Shown piece after piece: positions 11,417 to 22,860 of a DNA stretch of 64,000 nt (its first letter is position 1; each line of letters starts with the position of its first letter). The stretch spans positions 123,367,501-123,431,500 of the forward strand of contig CM074857.1 in assembly GCA_037501455.1 (NCBI GenBank), read 5' to 3'. This stretch comes from Lantana camara (taxonomy: Eukaryota; Streptophyta; Magnoliopsida; Lamiales; Verbenaceae). The notes beneath the pieces are model-generated. The model searched no databases. It saw only the letters and a program-made list of their open reading frames with translations, and was not told the DNA's origin. Made by a program: the position numbers and the translations under genes.

Positions 11417-12612
11417 TCTATATCTATACTATATAAAAAAGGAAGCGGTGTTTTGTCTCACAAACGATGGTTTGTGACACCAAAACACCAATTTTTTGTA
11501 TTGCCTATTATACCCTTACTATTATTAAGGAAAATACACATGATAAGGGTTTCTTTTGGGATTTCCTCCCTCAATCTTTAACTTCTTCTCTCAATTTATA
11601 AGTCTCAACTTTCTCCCTCAACTTCTAATTTCTTATCGGTATCAACTTCTTCCCTCAACTCAGACAATTTCTATTCGGTATCAACTTTCTCCCTCAATTT
11701 ATTGTTGCAACAATTTCTTTCGTTCTAAATTCCAATTCAAATAATATATATTCTAACACAGGTTTGGGGTAATTGTTTTTAATTTGATTTTATTTTGCAT
11801 TTTTTCTACTTTAGAAAGTTGTATCGTGACAATGTGCAGAAAACCAGAAAAGAGTGGAAGAGAAAGGGTAATTGTTTTAATTTAATTTTATTTTGTATTT
11901 TTTCTACTTTAAAAAGTCGTATCGTGACAATGTGCAGAAAACCAGAAAAGAGTGAAAGAGAAAGGGTAATTATTTTTAATTTTATTTTATTTTGTATTTT
12001 TTCTACTATAAAAAGTCGTATCGTGACAATGTGCAGAAAACCATAAAAGAGTGGAAGAGAAAGGGTAATTGTTTTTAATTTTATTTTATTTTGCATTTTT
12101 TTACTTTACAAAGATCTGTCGTAACACTTTGCAGAAAACCAGAAAAGGGTGAAAGAGAAAGGGTAATTGAGACAAATGGATTTTGGTATTAACGCTTCAA
12201 CCCGGAACATTCTAAATTCTAATTCAAACAATATATATCCTAGCAAGGTAATTGTTCTTAATTTTTATTTTACGTTATTGCGTTTTGTCTATTTTAAGAA
12301 GTCGTATAATGAGATGACACTATGTATGTAAACAAACCTGATTCACCTTTCCTGTGTTCAATTTATGCAGGATTGTTAAATAAAGACGTTAATTCATCTT
12401 TCACGTGTTCAATTTAATTGATATGGGCATGTTCAATTTTGGATTTTTTGTATTAAAACTTTAAATGAAGGTTTATTCTTTGTTGGTATTCGGCATGTTT
12501 CTATTTGTTGGGAATTTAAATAAATTTGTGTTCTTTTTTATTTTTAATTATAAATAATTAATTATATTAACAATTTTTCTTGCACGCAGGGACGGCGTGC
12601 GGCGGTGACTAG
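11417..12612 (+). mobile_element. Non-autonomous Helitron, 1196 bp
   Basis: The 5' end is TC (TCTATATCTATACTATAT), in the style of plant Helitrons, directly after A at 11416. The 3' end is CTAG at 12609-12612, before T at 12613. It is preceded by a GC-rich hairpin (GCACGC at 12582-12587 pairing with GCGTGC at 12595-12600). Insertion lies between A and T without a TSD, as Helitrons do. The opposite MULE arm gives the empty site: joining 11416 to 12613 yields AATAATATTTTAAGAAATG, which is what the other arm reads. There is no Rep/helicase ORF, so it is non-autonomous. Confidence 0.9.
11767..12160 (+). repeat. Four tandem 98-99-bp repeats inside the Helitron
   Basis: Units begin with GGGTAATT at 11767, 11866, 11964 and 12063; a fifth start is at 12161. 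Each contains a T-rich stretch, then TCGTATCGTGACAATGTGC and AGAAAACCAGAAAAG in the better copies. Because the period is near a multiple of three in some units, it makes spurious open frames on both strands, which are not genes. Confidence 0.85.
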
Positions 12613-14018
12613 TTTTAAGAAATGTCAGCCAAAAAATCTGGAGACTAATATTATTTTAACTATTATTTTAATGAAAAACGCCATAGCTCATGGCTTCTTT
12701 TTGGCTGGCCAAATTTCTTATTTTATTTTAATAAAATTATGTTATTTTGAGTAATGTTGAATGTGGTTTAGAATAATAATTTTTGTAATTTTTACAAATT
12801 AAATTATTTAGTAATTTTTTAAAATGTTTTCGTAGAATTCAATATTAATATTATTAATTAGAAGATGAGATCTTCTACGCCATCTCTTGCTCCATCCGTT
12901 GGATATAGGACACGTGTACACTTAACGGATAAAGTATAACGGATAAAGCATAACGGAGCAATTTAATTTCCGTCTATCGTCTTCTTTCTCCCAAAATTCT
13001 CTACCATAATTCTGCTTTCAGTTTTGTTTCCGAAATTCACTCAAAAGTCTTAACCCAACAATTCTTTCGGTTTCAAGGTGAAAAGGTGGCGGATGATTTC
13101 AAATAAGCAGCAGTTCTTCATTCTTCTTTCAGATTTCCAATTGATAACTACGTTCTTCTTTCAGATTCCCAAATGAAATCAGCCCGAGCAATTTCTCCAA
13201 TTTTCGTTTTTCGCGAAACTGGCGAATTGCGGAAACAATTCATCTCTAATTATTTGAGTAGTCCTACATCTTTGGAGATGGTTTATTTGTTTGTATTTGT
13301 TTCTGTTATGCTTAATTTTCTGGAAAAAAAAATCATTTGAGCTCCACGACTCCATTTGGATATTCAGAAATCTTAGTGTTGATAGTAGATTCTTGAATCT
13401 TGATTCATGATATAATTTTTCTGTTAGTTTTTGTTTTGAGTTGTAGCAGAGTTGGTATTTGTTATGAGACAAACAACAGAACAGAGGTTATCAATTTAAC
13501 TCAAGAATATACTATGATAATTTGGTTTCTCATTCTAGTGTTTATCTGATGAACTAGTTTGTAATCACCCCAAAAGAAAACTGGAACGAAGCAATGGATT
13601 ATGATTTTGCTCAAGATATCTTCACGAAAACTTTTATTTAATTTTATTTGTTTTGGATATACATAATATTTTTATTTTTTTTTGATTTCTTGGATAAAAG
13701 GTTACCTTTTCTTTTTCTTTCCTTTAATAGATCCGACGTTAGGGTTACCAACACTCCGTTATCTTTTTTTTTTTTCCCTAATAAAATCTATAAGTTTTGA
13801 TACGTGTCACACATCCAACATATGGAGCACGAGATGAAGCACAAGAATGGAGCAGAAGATCCAAACCGAATTAAAATACAACACTCAACTTAAAATACAA
13901 CACTCAACCGACAATACATAAGTGACCCAACTCAATTAAATGTCAATACTGAACATTGCATTACTATCTATCTTCTTCGAGATGGTCCTGCTTCGTACAT
14001 CTCATTATGTATTTTTGT

Positions 14019-14468
14019 TGTTCTATCCCGTCCTGATCTCCTTTTTTCCCTCATTGTAGGATTGTGATCCAACTTGAATCTTGTTGAAGGCCGGTCCTGC
14101 TTCGTACATCTCATTATGTATTTTTGTTGTTCTATCCCGTCCTGATCTCCTTTTTTCCCTCATTGTAGGATTGTGATCCAACTTGAATCTTGTTGAAGGC
14201 CAGTATTCTTTTGCCCATATCGGATAGAACTTACCGCTATACGTTTCTATAAAGTGATCGACCTTGTAATACCTAGGGTATGAATTGGAAGTAGGAATAT
14301 CATTCTGTTTGCACACTTGAATAGCATGCGACATGGAATTCTTAAATTATTCCAGGACCCACAACTGCATTGATTCGTAGTCGAAGTGATTGGAAAACGG
14401 GTCACATATCCGCAGGGACCAACACTTCTAACATTGGCTGATAAATCATCTTTGTTAACCATGTGCAC
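14019..14468 (-). pseudogene. MULE transposase C-terminal fragment (SWIM finger and tail)
   Basis: Reading right to left, one frame gives NQCSCGSWNNLRIPC and a shifted frame continues as MSHAIQVCKQNDI. Together they make a SWIM zinc finger (CxC, then CxH) broken by a frameshift. The tail follows: RYYKVDHFIETYSG, WAKEYWPSTRF and MREKRRSGRDRTTKIHNEM, typical of the end of MULE transposases, where a Y-x-W-P motif precedes a basic G/R-R-P-x-S segment. Part of the tail (about 14090-14200) is tandemly repeated at 13984-14088. The DDE catalytic core is absent. Confidence 0.75.
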
Positions 14469-14486
14469 AATGTTACGATCAGCAAA

Positions 14487-14700
14487 CCTCGCGGTCCTTC
14501 GGTATTACGAGGTCGATCACTTTATAGAAACATATAGCGGCAAGTTCTATCTGATATGGGCAAAAGAATACTGGCCTCTGACAAGATTCAAATTGGTTCA
14601 CAATCCTGCAATGAGGGAAAAAAGGAGATCAAGACGGGATAGAACAACAAGAATACATAATGAAATGGACGAAGCTGGACTATCTCAAAGAAAATAGATA
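14487..14700 (+). pseudogene. Inverted second copy of the MULE transposase tail
   Basis: The plus strand encodes RYYEVDHFIETYSGKFY, WAKEYWPLTRF and MREKRRSRRDRTTRIHNEMD. It is the mirror image of the minus-strand copy at 14019-14340, and similarity continues outward (14700-14790 against 13860-13980). The element interior is thus an inverted duplication of the transposase 3' end, with a spacer of about 150 bp in which the SWIM part is present once. Confidence 0.75.
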
Positions 14701-15238
14701 ATAATGCAATGTTCAATATTGATATTTAATTGTGGTGGGTCACTTATGTATTGTCTGTTGAGTGTTGTATTTTAATTCGGGTGATTTCCATTTTAGTATG
14801 TGTTGTTTTTCTTATCATAATTTTAATTAATAATATTAATATTGAATTCTACGAAAACATTTTCAAAAATTACTAAATAATTTAATTTGTAAAAATTACA
14901 AAAATTATTATTCTAAATCATATTCAACATTACTCAAAATAATATAATTTAATTAAAATTCAGGCCAGCCAAAAAGACGCCCGGAGCTATGGTGTTTTTC
15001 ATTAAAATAATAGTTAAAATAATATTATTCGTCAGATTTTCTCGCTGACATTTCTTAAAATATTATTAAAAAAAAAAAAAAAACCACCTCTCAATCGCCA
15101 TAAATTCTGACGTTTTTGTTTAAAATACAGATTAAGATGCTATATTCTGTGGCGACTTATACCAAAATCTTAACCCGTTTAATTTTGGTATTATTTTTTG
15201 AATTCGAATAAAAAAAATATTATTTTTGAAAAATTCTC

Positions 15239-17379
15239 GGCACACTTGTGATATGTTGAATAACTAATTAATCCCTTGGTTATAATTCGTGACCAGTCGT
15301 AAATGGTGGAACCCATGCTTGTTTTTTTCTTCCCTATGTTTTGTTTTGGCGAGGAAAAAGCATTTTATTGGTTTGGTAACTTTGGTTTAGTAGTGTCTTG
15401 TCACGACGACTAAATGTTTGTGGGTTGTAGCATTGTGCATGGGTTCTCATGTTCAAATAATTGTTGATATCGGTCGTGGGAGGCCGCGTAAGGGATTCGT
15501 CCATTCTTATTTAAATATTAAGAGTTTGAATTTCAGGTTTAGATATAAAATAGTTTTAAAATTTTTAATTAGTTGTCTCATTTTGTAAGAGAAGACTAAT
15601 CACTAGCTATAATCGACAATTGGTGTATTAATTTATAAAAAAAAATTATACATAGTCGTTTTCAGGGACGACTTCAAAATCGTGAGATAATTCGTTTTCA
15701 TATTTTGCAGCGTCTTTGGGGAAAAAAAATAGAAGAGAGAGGACTTTTCTTTTTTTGAGTTACATAAATGATTATATTGAGTTTTGACATAATAAATTGG
15801 GCATGAGATTGTATATGGGCCTAGTTTTGACCCAATTGAACTACCATTTTATGCAATGCTGCACGTCTATTTTGTTGGGCTTAGGCTTTGAAACTTTAAC
15901 TTAACAGGGCTTCTGAAGAATACAATGTCAGCCCAAACTAACAAAATTTTACATTCACCCCATCATTATTTCGTTCCCGCTCGTGTAGTTCAACATTTTG
16001 ATACTACTATAGATTAACTAGAAATTTCGTATTTAAATAATTGGATATGAAATTATTATTGATCGAAAAGATTTACATTTTGGTTGTTTGATTCGCCTCG
16101 GATACATAATAAAATACAGAACCCAAAATTTGTTGTTATTATTGTACTATTTTGGTTAGTGGAAAACAAAATCGCAAAGAAAAAGAAAGCAAAGGAGAAA
16201 AAGAAAGCAATTATAGAAATAGAGTTGGGGGCAAAAAGATTAAAGAGGTAAAGAGAAGAGGGAAAAAGGGCTGTAAAGCTACTTGCTTTGATTGCACAAC
16301 AGCTTTCATTTCATGCACTTTTCTTGGTTGGCCACAATTACTAAAACTGTTTTAAATTAAAAAATGATGATAATTGAGGACTTTGGTTAAATAATCCAGC
16401 AGATAATTTCATCCCTCTGGCCATGTTTTGTCTCATATACAAAACACTTTTTTGACCTTTGAAAATATTCTGCTTCAATTTTGCTATAAAGCATCGGAAT
16501 TATGCTGCTTTTTTTGGCTGAATCACTGACACCCAAAATTTTCTTTTTCCTGTAAATTTGAAAAGTGAGAATCCCGATACTCCACTAATTTGTACAAATA
16601 CCGTTACATGGCGTGCTAAACTCTCGTATTTGCTTGATATATATTTGTTTGCACATTATACGTTTAAACTTGTTTCAAGATTGACGACCATTTCAATCTG
16701 ACGATATGTTTTCCTTTGCGTTTATATATAAAGAATGCTGAAATTTGTATCCGAAAAGAGTATAAAAAGGACCAAATTAACAAGAAGAATTCAGCAATAA
16801 GAAAGAGTAAGCTATAATGTGCGCAAATATAATATTTGATGTTATCATCATTTCCGCAATAACTAATCCTGTCCTTGGATCCTACTTTTGACAAAAGTTA
16901 TTATGGGCAATATTTGCACATAATTCTGTTGCCTGCACGCATTTGCTTTCTGTTATACCCACGATGAAAAGATAAAAACAAAGGGTCACTTGTTTCGACA
17001 TTTTTCCTTTTAATATGCACTATATTTTTGTCTCTTCTAATCAATACCGTCTTACGGGTAACGGGTAATTTTAATCTGAATCGGATTCATTCTATTTAGT
17101 ATAATAAATGAGTGAATATTCTATACTTATTATATCATTAGTTTAGGTTTAACTGAATCGAAGTGGAGCAAGAATTTGGGAAAATCTCATGACGGATATG
17201 GAATTAAAAGACAAATTTATTTAGGTAAAAATAGGACATGATGATGACTAGGGATTTGGGGAAGGAAACCATCATGTTACCAAAATTATTGATGGTATCT
17301 TCCTTATATCTCATTTGAGGAGAGGGAATCAATTCAATTACATTTTTTTTTTAATAATATTGATTTTTTTTTTTTATTT
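15239..17379. other. AT-rich intergenic sequence
   Basis: No gene was recognised. Short open frames at 16152-16355 (Lys-rich) and 16664-16894 lack domains. Poly-T tracts at about 17343-17390 mark the left edge of the copia-like fragment. Confidence 0.5.
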
Positions 17380-17653
17380 TTTTTTTGATCTCTTAGAGTT
17401 TCCCCCACCCAATTAAGTGAAGGACTAATCTCCCGAGGTAACTGAAGGCGCTTATGCGGGGACCTCTTCCAACGTAGTTTCAGAAATTCAAGAACACAAT
17501 TTAAGAAAACAGTTTTAGAAATTCAAGAAAAATTACAGTTTCGTAATTCAGGCTTTCTAAAAGAACTCACGAATACCTAATTCGCATCTAAGCCTAAGAA
17601 TTTCTACCAAATTCAGAATAATTGAGACGAATCAAAAACACGATTAACGAGGT

Positions 17654-17666
17654 GGCTCTGATACCA
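17654..17666 (-). other. Primer-binding site, initiator tRNA-Met type
   Basis: TGGTATCAGAGCC on the minus strand, two bases past the end of the 5' LTR. Confidence 0.85.
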
Positions 17667-18721
17667 CTTGTTGAAAAACACGAATCAGAAAGCAGCGGAA
17701 TTTAAAAAATTTTCCCAACAAAAGGATCTAGTACTCGCAATCGTGTAACCAAATTCGTAGAGATAGAAAACTTACTTTTCTTTTATTCTTTCTTGAAGCG
17801 TTTCAAGCCATCCAAGAACGATCTTCTCGCGGCTTGACAACCCGTCCCTCGAAAGTCTCTTTCTACTTCAGAATCCATTGTAGGGATAACAATCCACACC
17901 AACCTAGATTCATATCATGTTAGGGAAGTTCTTAACAATATAACATAAAGAAAGAAACATGAAACGAGAAAAGCATGATTGAAACTCCCTTCGAAAACCA
18001 GTTTTGCGAAAGTAGAAAACTGCCAGTCACAAAACCCTCGTGAAAAAATTCATCCTTCAGGATATGGACGAACAGTTTTCGCCATCTTCTTTGGTTCGAT
18101 TTTTTCATTCGTTTCATGTCGGGTTCAGAATCGTTTCATCATCCCTTCTGATCGTTTTGCTTGATCCCCACTTTTTGGTAAAGCTCGAATCTTCAAAACT
18201 TCTAACTTGAAGCTCTCTAGAGATAGTCCACCAACTTAACTACAATCTAACTAGTAAGGATGCTAGTTCTCTAGTTAGTGTTTAGGCTTAACCTAGGGTT
18301 TTTATTTATCTTGGAGAAAGGATGGTGTTCAACACATGAACCAAAAGAATTCTCGATTAGCTCTAAGGGGAGCTCGAGCTCCCCTATTTATAAGCAAGGG
18401 AGTGCCGAAATTCCTAGTCCTTAATGGGCTAGGATTTTGGTCTCTCTCTCTCCTATGACTTGATCGTCAAGTAATTTTGACTTTGACTTTGAATTCTAAT
18501 TCAAATCAACTTTCAAGAGAGCTAAAAATATCCAAACTATTTTTGGATAATTTTATACTTTATTTATTTAAAATAAATAACTTATTTTATCTAATTAATT
18601 AATTCATAATTAATTAACTAGATTATTTTTCTCCAAAATAAGACTTTCTTTTTAATTCAAAATTAAACCAAAGTCTATTAAATAATTAACAAATTAATTA
18701 TTTAATATATTATTAAACAAT

Positions 18722-18790
18722 CACGTGTGGCACACGTGTCACAATGACACGTGTCCAGTCACGTGACCCACACGTGTAGTTTCACACGTG
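18722..18790. promoter_or_regulatory. Cluster of six CACGTG motifs in the LTR
   Basis: Six palindromic CACGTG hexamers lie within 69 bp, most in the form ACACGTGT. CACGTG/ACGTGTC is the G-box/ABRE core bound by plant bZIP and bHLH factors. The cluster lies several hundred bp upstream of the LTR TATA box in LTR orientation, as expected of a U3 enhancer. The other two LTR copies have related clusters. Confidence 0.65.
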
Positions 18791-19952
18791 TGGAACCCTC
18801 TGGGCTTGATTAACTCGTTTAATCATTTTAAAGCCTCAACTCATGTAACCAAGTTGTTGTGTGTGACCCTCTAGGTTCTCAATTCAATTAGCAATGACCC
18901 TAATTAATTAATTCACTTATTAATTAATCAGTCTACAGATTAAACAACCATAGTCTAGCAACAGGTGTTTAACCCCTAGCTGAATTGGAATGTTCGGATT
19001 CGACAGAACCTTTAAGTCATTGATTCATGTGAGATACAATCCTCCTACTTACTATCTCTCAACCAAGATCTAGGGTAAGGGAATAATCAGAACCCTAATA
19101 ATCTGGTCTTAAAGCTAAGTACATTTCATATCCATTTGATCTCAATCCAAGAAACCCTTTTCTTGATGTCTTGATCTACTGCCTTGGCCAAGGACTCCAT
19201 ATGGCATATGAATGACTTACACAATAAGAGATCACCTTGCATATGCAAGTGTAGGTCCTTTCTTGATTCTCATTCACTTTCATGAGTCACTTGTGCAGCC
19301 CCAGCATAAGCCTTGAATCAGTTGTCTAAGGCGACACCCTTTAAAGCTTATACCAAAGACTACAGAGTTAACTCATAAAGTAACATGGAACCTCAAGTCT
19401 AAGGATCAATTAATCACATCAATGACTCGTGAGATATTTCCTAATCTGGAAGTTTCCATTTCCTGAAATAGAAACTTCCTTTCCCATTTAGGAATGTTCT
19501 CACACGGGGCACCTCAGTGAACTTACTTATTAAAGTAAGCACCCTCATGTATCACGCACATATCAACTATACACTTTGCACCTCCATGAAACAAGGTGGT
19601 CCTTCTTAAGGGCGTGATCCCACAAGCAAGCCTTAGAGGAGTCAGGTTGACACTCCCACTGTCTGTAGGACTCATCGGCTTGGAGTATTTTACTAATCAT
19701 GACTTATGTGATATAGGGCTCGTTTCATGAACCATTTCACCTAAATGGTAGAGTCCTAAAGTCATCAGGATTAGGGGAGTTCTCATACATGCACAGCTAA
19801 AGTAAACGCATACCAAACAAGAGCATATAAAGAAGTGTTTGCCAATGATATTAATCAATCGTATATTATTCAAAGATTGTCTGTGATACTAGGAAAGTCC
19901 CAAAACGGATTATGACTAATCGGCTTTCTAGGGCACTATTCCTAACATCAAC

Positions 19953-20095
19953 TGCCCGTTGGTAATATTGATCGTTGAATTGTTTAATTAATCCTTGGGT
20001 TTTCAGTTACCTATATAGGAGGGGAGCCTCCTTAAAAACCCCACGGTCGCGTTGACAGGTTTTAATAAAAATAAAAAAATAAAAATTAATAATGG
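19953..20095 (+). mobile_element. LINE 3' end with A-rich tail
   Basis: CCACGGTCGCGTTGAC followed by GGTTTTAATAAAAATAAAAA matches the 3' end of the LINE at 44500-44570 (CCACGGTCGCGTTGAC, GGTTTATTAAAAAA). Only the 3' UTR end remains, next to the copia-like LTR. Confidence 0.6.
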
Positions 20096-20657
20096 AACAA
20101 ATTTTATTTAGGTAAAAATGTAAAATTGGTTCGATAACTTTGCAATTTAGACAATTTAGTCCTGTCAATTTCAAAATTTACAATTAAGTCCTGTAAGTTC
20201 TAAAATTTTACAATTTATGTACGAATTCAGACGACGCGGGCCAGACTCTTCTTTGTGTGAGTTGTTCCACGCACGCAAACCAGAAGATTTCACTTGTCTT
20301 GGATTGAAATAAGTACGTAGAGATCTGATATGGATGGGAGTGTCCAGGTTCATGAAGACAGAATTAACTTGGTTGAAATAGGATAGAATTAATTTGGTAA
20401 TTTGAGATTTCGTTGATTTGTTTTCCTTAGGAGTCCTGAGTCTAGATGGTTGTTTTCTTTATATTACGTGAATTGTTTAGTTTGGTGATTAAGCAATAAC
20501 AACTTCAAATTTTCCAATTTTTAAATCTAAATTCTCTCTCTCATCTCAAACCCTTCAATCGTCGGTCTTGCCGGAACCCTCCCTTCTCCCCTATATTTCT
20601 ATGAGTCCCAGACTACTACGAAGTCTCCTTCGATACGTTCATATCCTATACGTATCA

Positions 20658-20674
20658 TTGGTGCTTTCATTGAA
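20658..20674 (+). other. Putative primer-binding site region
   Basis: TTGGTGCTTTCATTG follows LTR1 directly, the position of a PBS in Ty3/gypsy elements. The tRNA was not identified. Confidence 0.45.
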
Positions 20675-20682
20675 TTTCGCTC

Positions 20683-20825
20683 ATGGCTGGATTCGTTAGT
20701 ACGACAAGTTTTCAAAAATTCCAACAACGAGTGGTTGGACAAATGATTTCCCACACCGCGGTGTTGCAACAACTCAATCAAACAATGCAGAAATTGCAAC
20801 ACGACTTGTCAGTCTACCTTTCGTG
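20683..20825 (+). pseudogene. Gag-like N-terminal fragment
   Basis: Starting at the ATG after the PBS, about 47 codons read MAGFVSTTSFQKFQQ and continue with a Gln-rich, coiled-coil-like stretch (LQQLNQTMQKLQHDL). The frame is broken by the solo LTR at 20826. After removing it and one TSD copy the frame meets TGA at once, then stays open for about 40 codons. No conserved domain is recognised; gag is inferred from position. Confidence 0.5.
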
Positions 20826-22021
20826 TGTTAGGAATAGTGCCCTAAAAGCCACTTGAATATCCGCTTTGTACTTTTCCTTATTGTAATCACAGACAATCTT
20901 TGAATAAAATAACAAATTGAGTCAGCACTTCTTTATATGCTCTTGTTTGGTATGCGTTTACTTTAGTTGTGTATGTATGAGAACTCCCCTAATCCTGATG
21001 ACTTTAGGACTCTACCATTTAGGTGAAATGGTTCATGAAACGAGCCCTATATCACATAAGTCATGATTAGTAAAATACTCCAAGCCGATGAGTCCTACCG
21101 ACAGTGGGAGTGTCAACCTGACTCCTCTAAGACTTGCTTGTGGGATCACGCCCTTAAGAAGGACCACCTTGTTTCATGGAGGTGCAAAGTGTATAGTTGA
21201 TACGTGCGTGATACATGAGAGTGCTTACTTCCATAAGTAAGTTCACTGAGGTGCCCCGTGTGAGAAGATTCCTAAATGGGAAAGGAAGTTTCTATTTCAG
21301 GAAATGGAAACTTCCAGATTAGGAAATATCTCACGAGTCATTGATGTGATTAATTGATCCTTAGACTTGAGGTTCCATGTCAATTTATGAGTTAACTCTG
21401 TAGTCATAGGTATAGGCTTTAAAGGGTGTCGCCTTAGACAACTGATTCAAGGCTTATGCTGGGGCTGCACAAGTGATTCATAAAAGTGAATGAGAATCAA
21501 GAAAGGACCTACACTTGCATTTGCAAGGTGATCTCTTATTGTGTAAGTCATTCATATGCCATATGGAGTCCTTGGCCAAGGCAGTAGATCAAGACATCAA
21601 GAAAAGGGTTTCTTGGATTGAGATCAAATGGATATGAAATGCACTTAGCTTTAAGACCAGATTATTAGGGTTCTAATTATTCCCTTACCCTAGATCATGG
21701 TTGAGAGATAGTAAGTAGGAGGATTGTATCTCACATGAGTCAATGACTTAAAGGTTCTGTCGAATCCGAACATTCCAATTCAGCTAGGGGTTAAACACCT
21801 ATTGCTAGACTATGGTCGTTTAATTTGTGGACTGATTAATTAATTAGGGTCACTGCTAATTGAATTGAGAACCTAGAGGGTCACACACAACAACTTGGTT
21901 ACATGAGTTAAGGCTTTAAAATGATTAAACGAGTTAATCGAGCCAAGAGGGTTCCACACGTGTGAAACCACACGTGTGGGTCACGTGAGTGACACGTGTC
22001 CTTGTGACACGTGTCTCACAC

Positions 22022-22057
<36 letters not shown>

Positions 22058-22742
22058 TAATTAAATGTGTTAATTATTTAATAGACTTTGGTTTAATTTT
22101 GAATTAAAAAGAAAGTCTTATTTTGGAGAAAATTAATTAATTAGATAAAAATAAGTTATTTATTTATTTAATAAATAAAGCATAAAATTATCCAAAAGGA
22201 GTTTGGATATTTTTAGCTCTCTTAAAAGTTGATTTGAATTAGAATTCAAAGTCAAAGTTGGAATTACTTGATGATCAAGTAATAAGAGAGAGGGACCAAA
22301 ATCCTTAACCCATAAGGACTAGGGATTTTCGGCCACCCTCCCTTTCCTATATATAGGGGAGCTCATGCTCCCCTTAGAGAGTAATTGGCAATTCTTTTGG
22401 CTCATGTGTTGAACACCATCATTTCTCCAAGATATATTAAACCCTAGGTTAAGCCTAAACACTAACTAGAGAACTAGCATCCTTACTAGTTAGATTGTAG
22501 TCAAGTTGGTGGACTATCTCTGGAGAGCTTCAAGTTAGAAGTTTTGAAGATTCGAGCTTTACCAAGGAGAGGGGATCAAGCCGCGATAAGAGCGTTTTTG
22601 GGTGGCTTGAAACGCTTCAAGAAAGATTATTGAAAAGTAAGTTTCTAATCTCTACGAATTTGGATACATGATTGCGAGTCCAAAATCCTTTTGTTGGAAA
22701 ATTTTTAAATTTCCTCTACTTTCTGATTCCTGTTTTCCAACA
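20826..22742 (+). mobile_element. Solo LTR of the copia-like 2-kb family, TSD TCGTG
   Basis: It begins TGTTAGGAATAGTGCC and ends GTTTTCCAACA, 1917 bp. TCGTG precedes it at 20821-20825 and follows it at 22743-22747. It matches the minus-strand LTR at 17669-19947 along most of its length (for example GGCACCTCAGTGAAC in one and GTTCACTGAGGTGCC in the other). An (AT)n tract lies at 22023-22053, five CACGTG motifs at about 21956-22017, and a TATATATA box near 22347. There is no internal region on either side, so it arose by LTR-LTR recombination. Confidence 0.92.
22023..22053. repeat. (TA)n microsatellite in solo LTR
   Basis: About 15 uninterrupted TA dinucleotides, likely length-variable. Confidence 0.9.
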
Positions 22743-22860
22743 TCGTGAATGGAGGAATCGCGAGCAGATTCGGAATCGTCGGAATTGTCCAATGTGATTC
22801 GGTGTGCCGAAGCCCATCCAACCTTCAACCCCACTCCGATAACTAAAGACGTTTCCTCGG

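Larger units (their letters stand above)
11240..15238. mobile_element. Mutator-like element (MULE) with ~430-bp TIRs, about 4 kb including a nested Helitron
   Basis: The left arm (11240-11416 plus 12613-12870) and the right arm (about 14815-15238) are reverse complements. Matching stretches include TTCGAATTCAAAAAATAATA near the outer edge, TAAGAAATGTCAGC, GCCAGCCAAAAAG on the right against CTTTTTGGCTGGCC on the left, and TTCGTAGAATTCAATATTAA at the inner edge. The left arm is split by a Helitron. The interior holds fragments of the C-terminal part of a MULE transposase in both orientations. Outer ends are GAGGATTTTT and, inverted, GAGAATTTTT. The 9 bp on each side (GCATGCACA and GGCACACTT) are not identical, so no clean TSD was found. 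Confidence 0.8.
17380..19952 (-). mobile_element. 5' LTR, PBS and partial internal region of a copia-like LTR retrotransposon
   Basis: On the minus strand an LTR runs from 19947 (TGTTAGGAATAGTGCC) to 17669 (TTTTTCAACA). After a 2-nt spacer comes a primer-binding site complementary to initiator tRNA-Met (TGGTATCAGAGCC at 17666-17654). About 275 bp of internal sequence then continues to near 17380. The LTR is 2279 bp and has a TATAAATA box at about 18391-18398 (minus strand). The second LTR is missing, and the flank TCAAC at 19948-19952 has no partner. Two more copies of this LTR in the window are solo LTRs. The tRNA-iMet PBS and TGTT...AACA ends favour Ty1/copia, but no coding domain is present to prove it. 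Confidence 0.8.

Noticed and set aside
11795..12096. Repetitive open frames in the Helitron
   Set aside because: They exist on both strands because of the 98-99-bp tandem repeat.
17055..17090. hAT-like motif ACGGGTAACGGGTAATTTTAA
   Set aside because: Lacks the TAGGGNTGTCAA end and a partner terminus.
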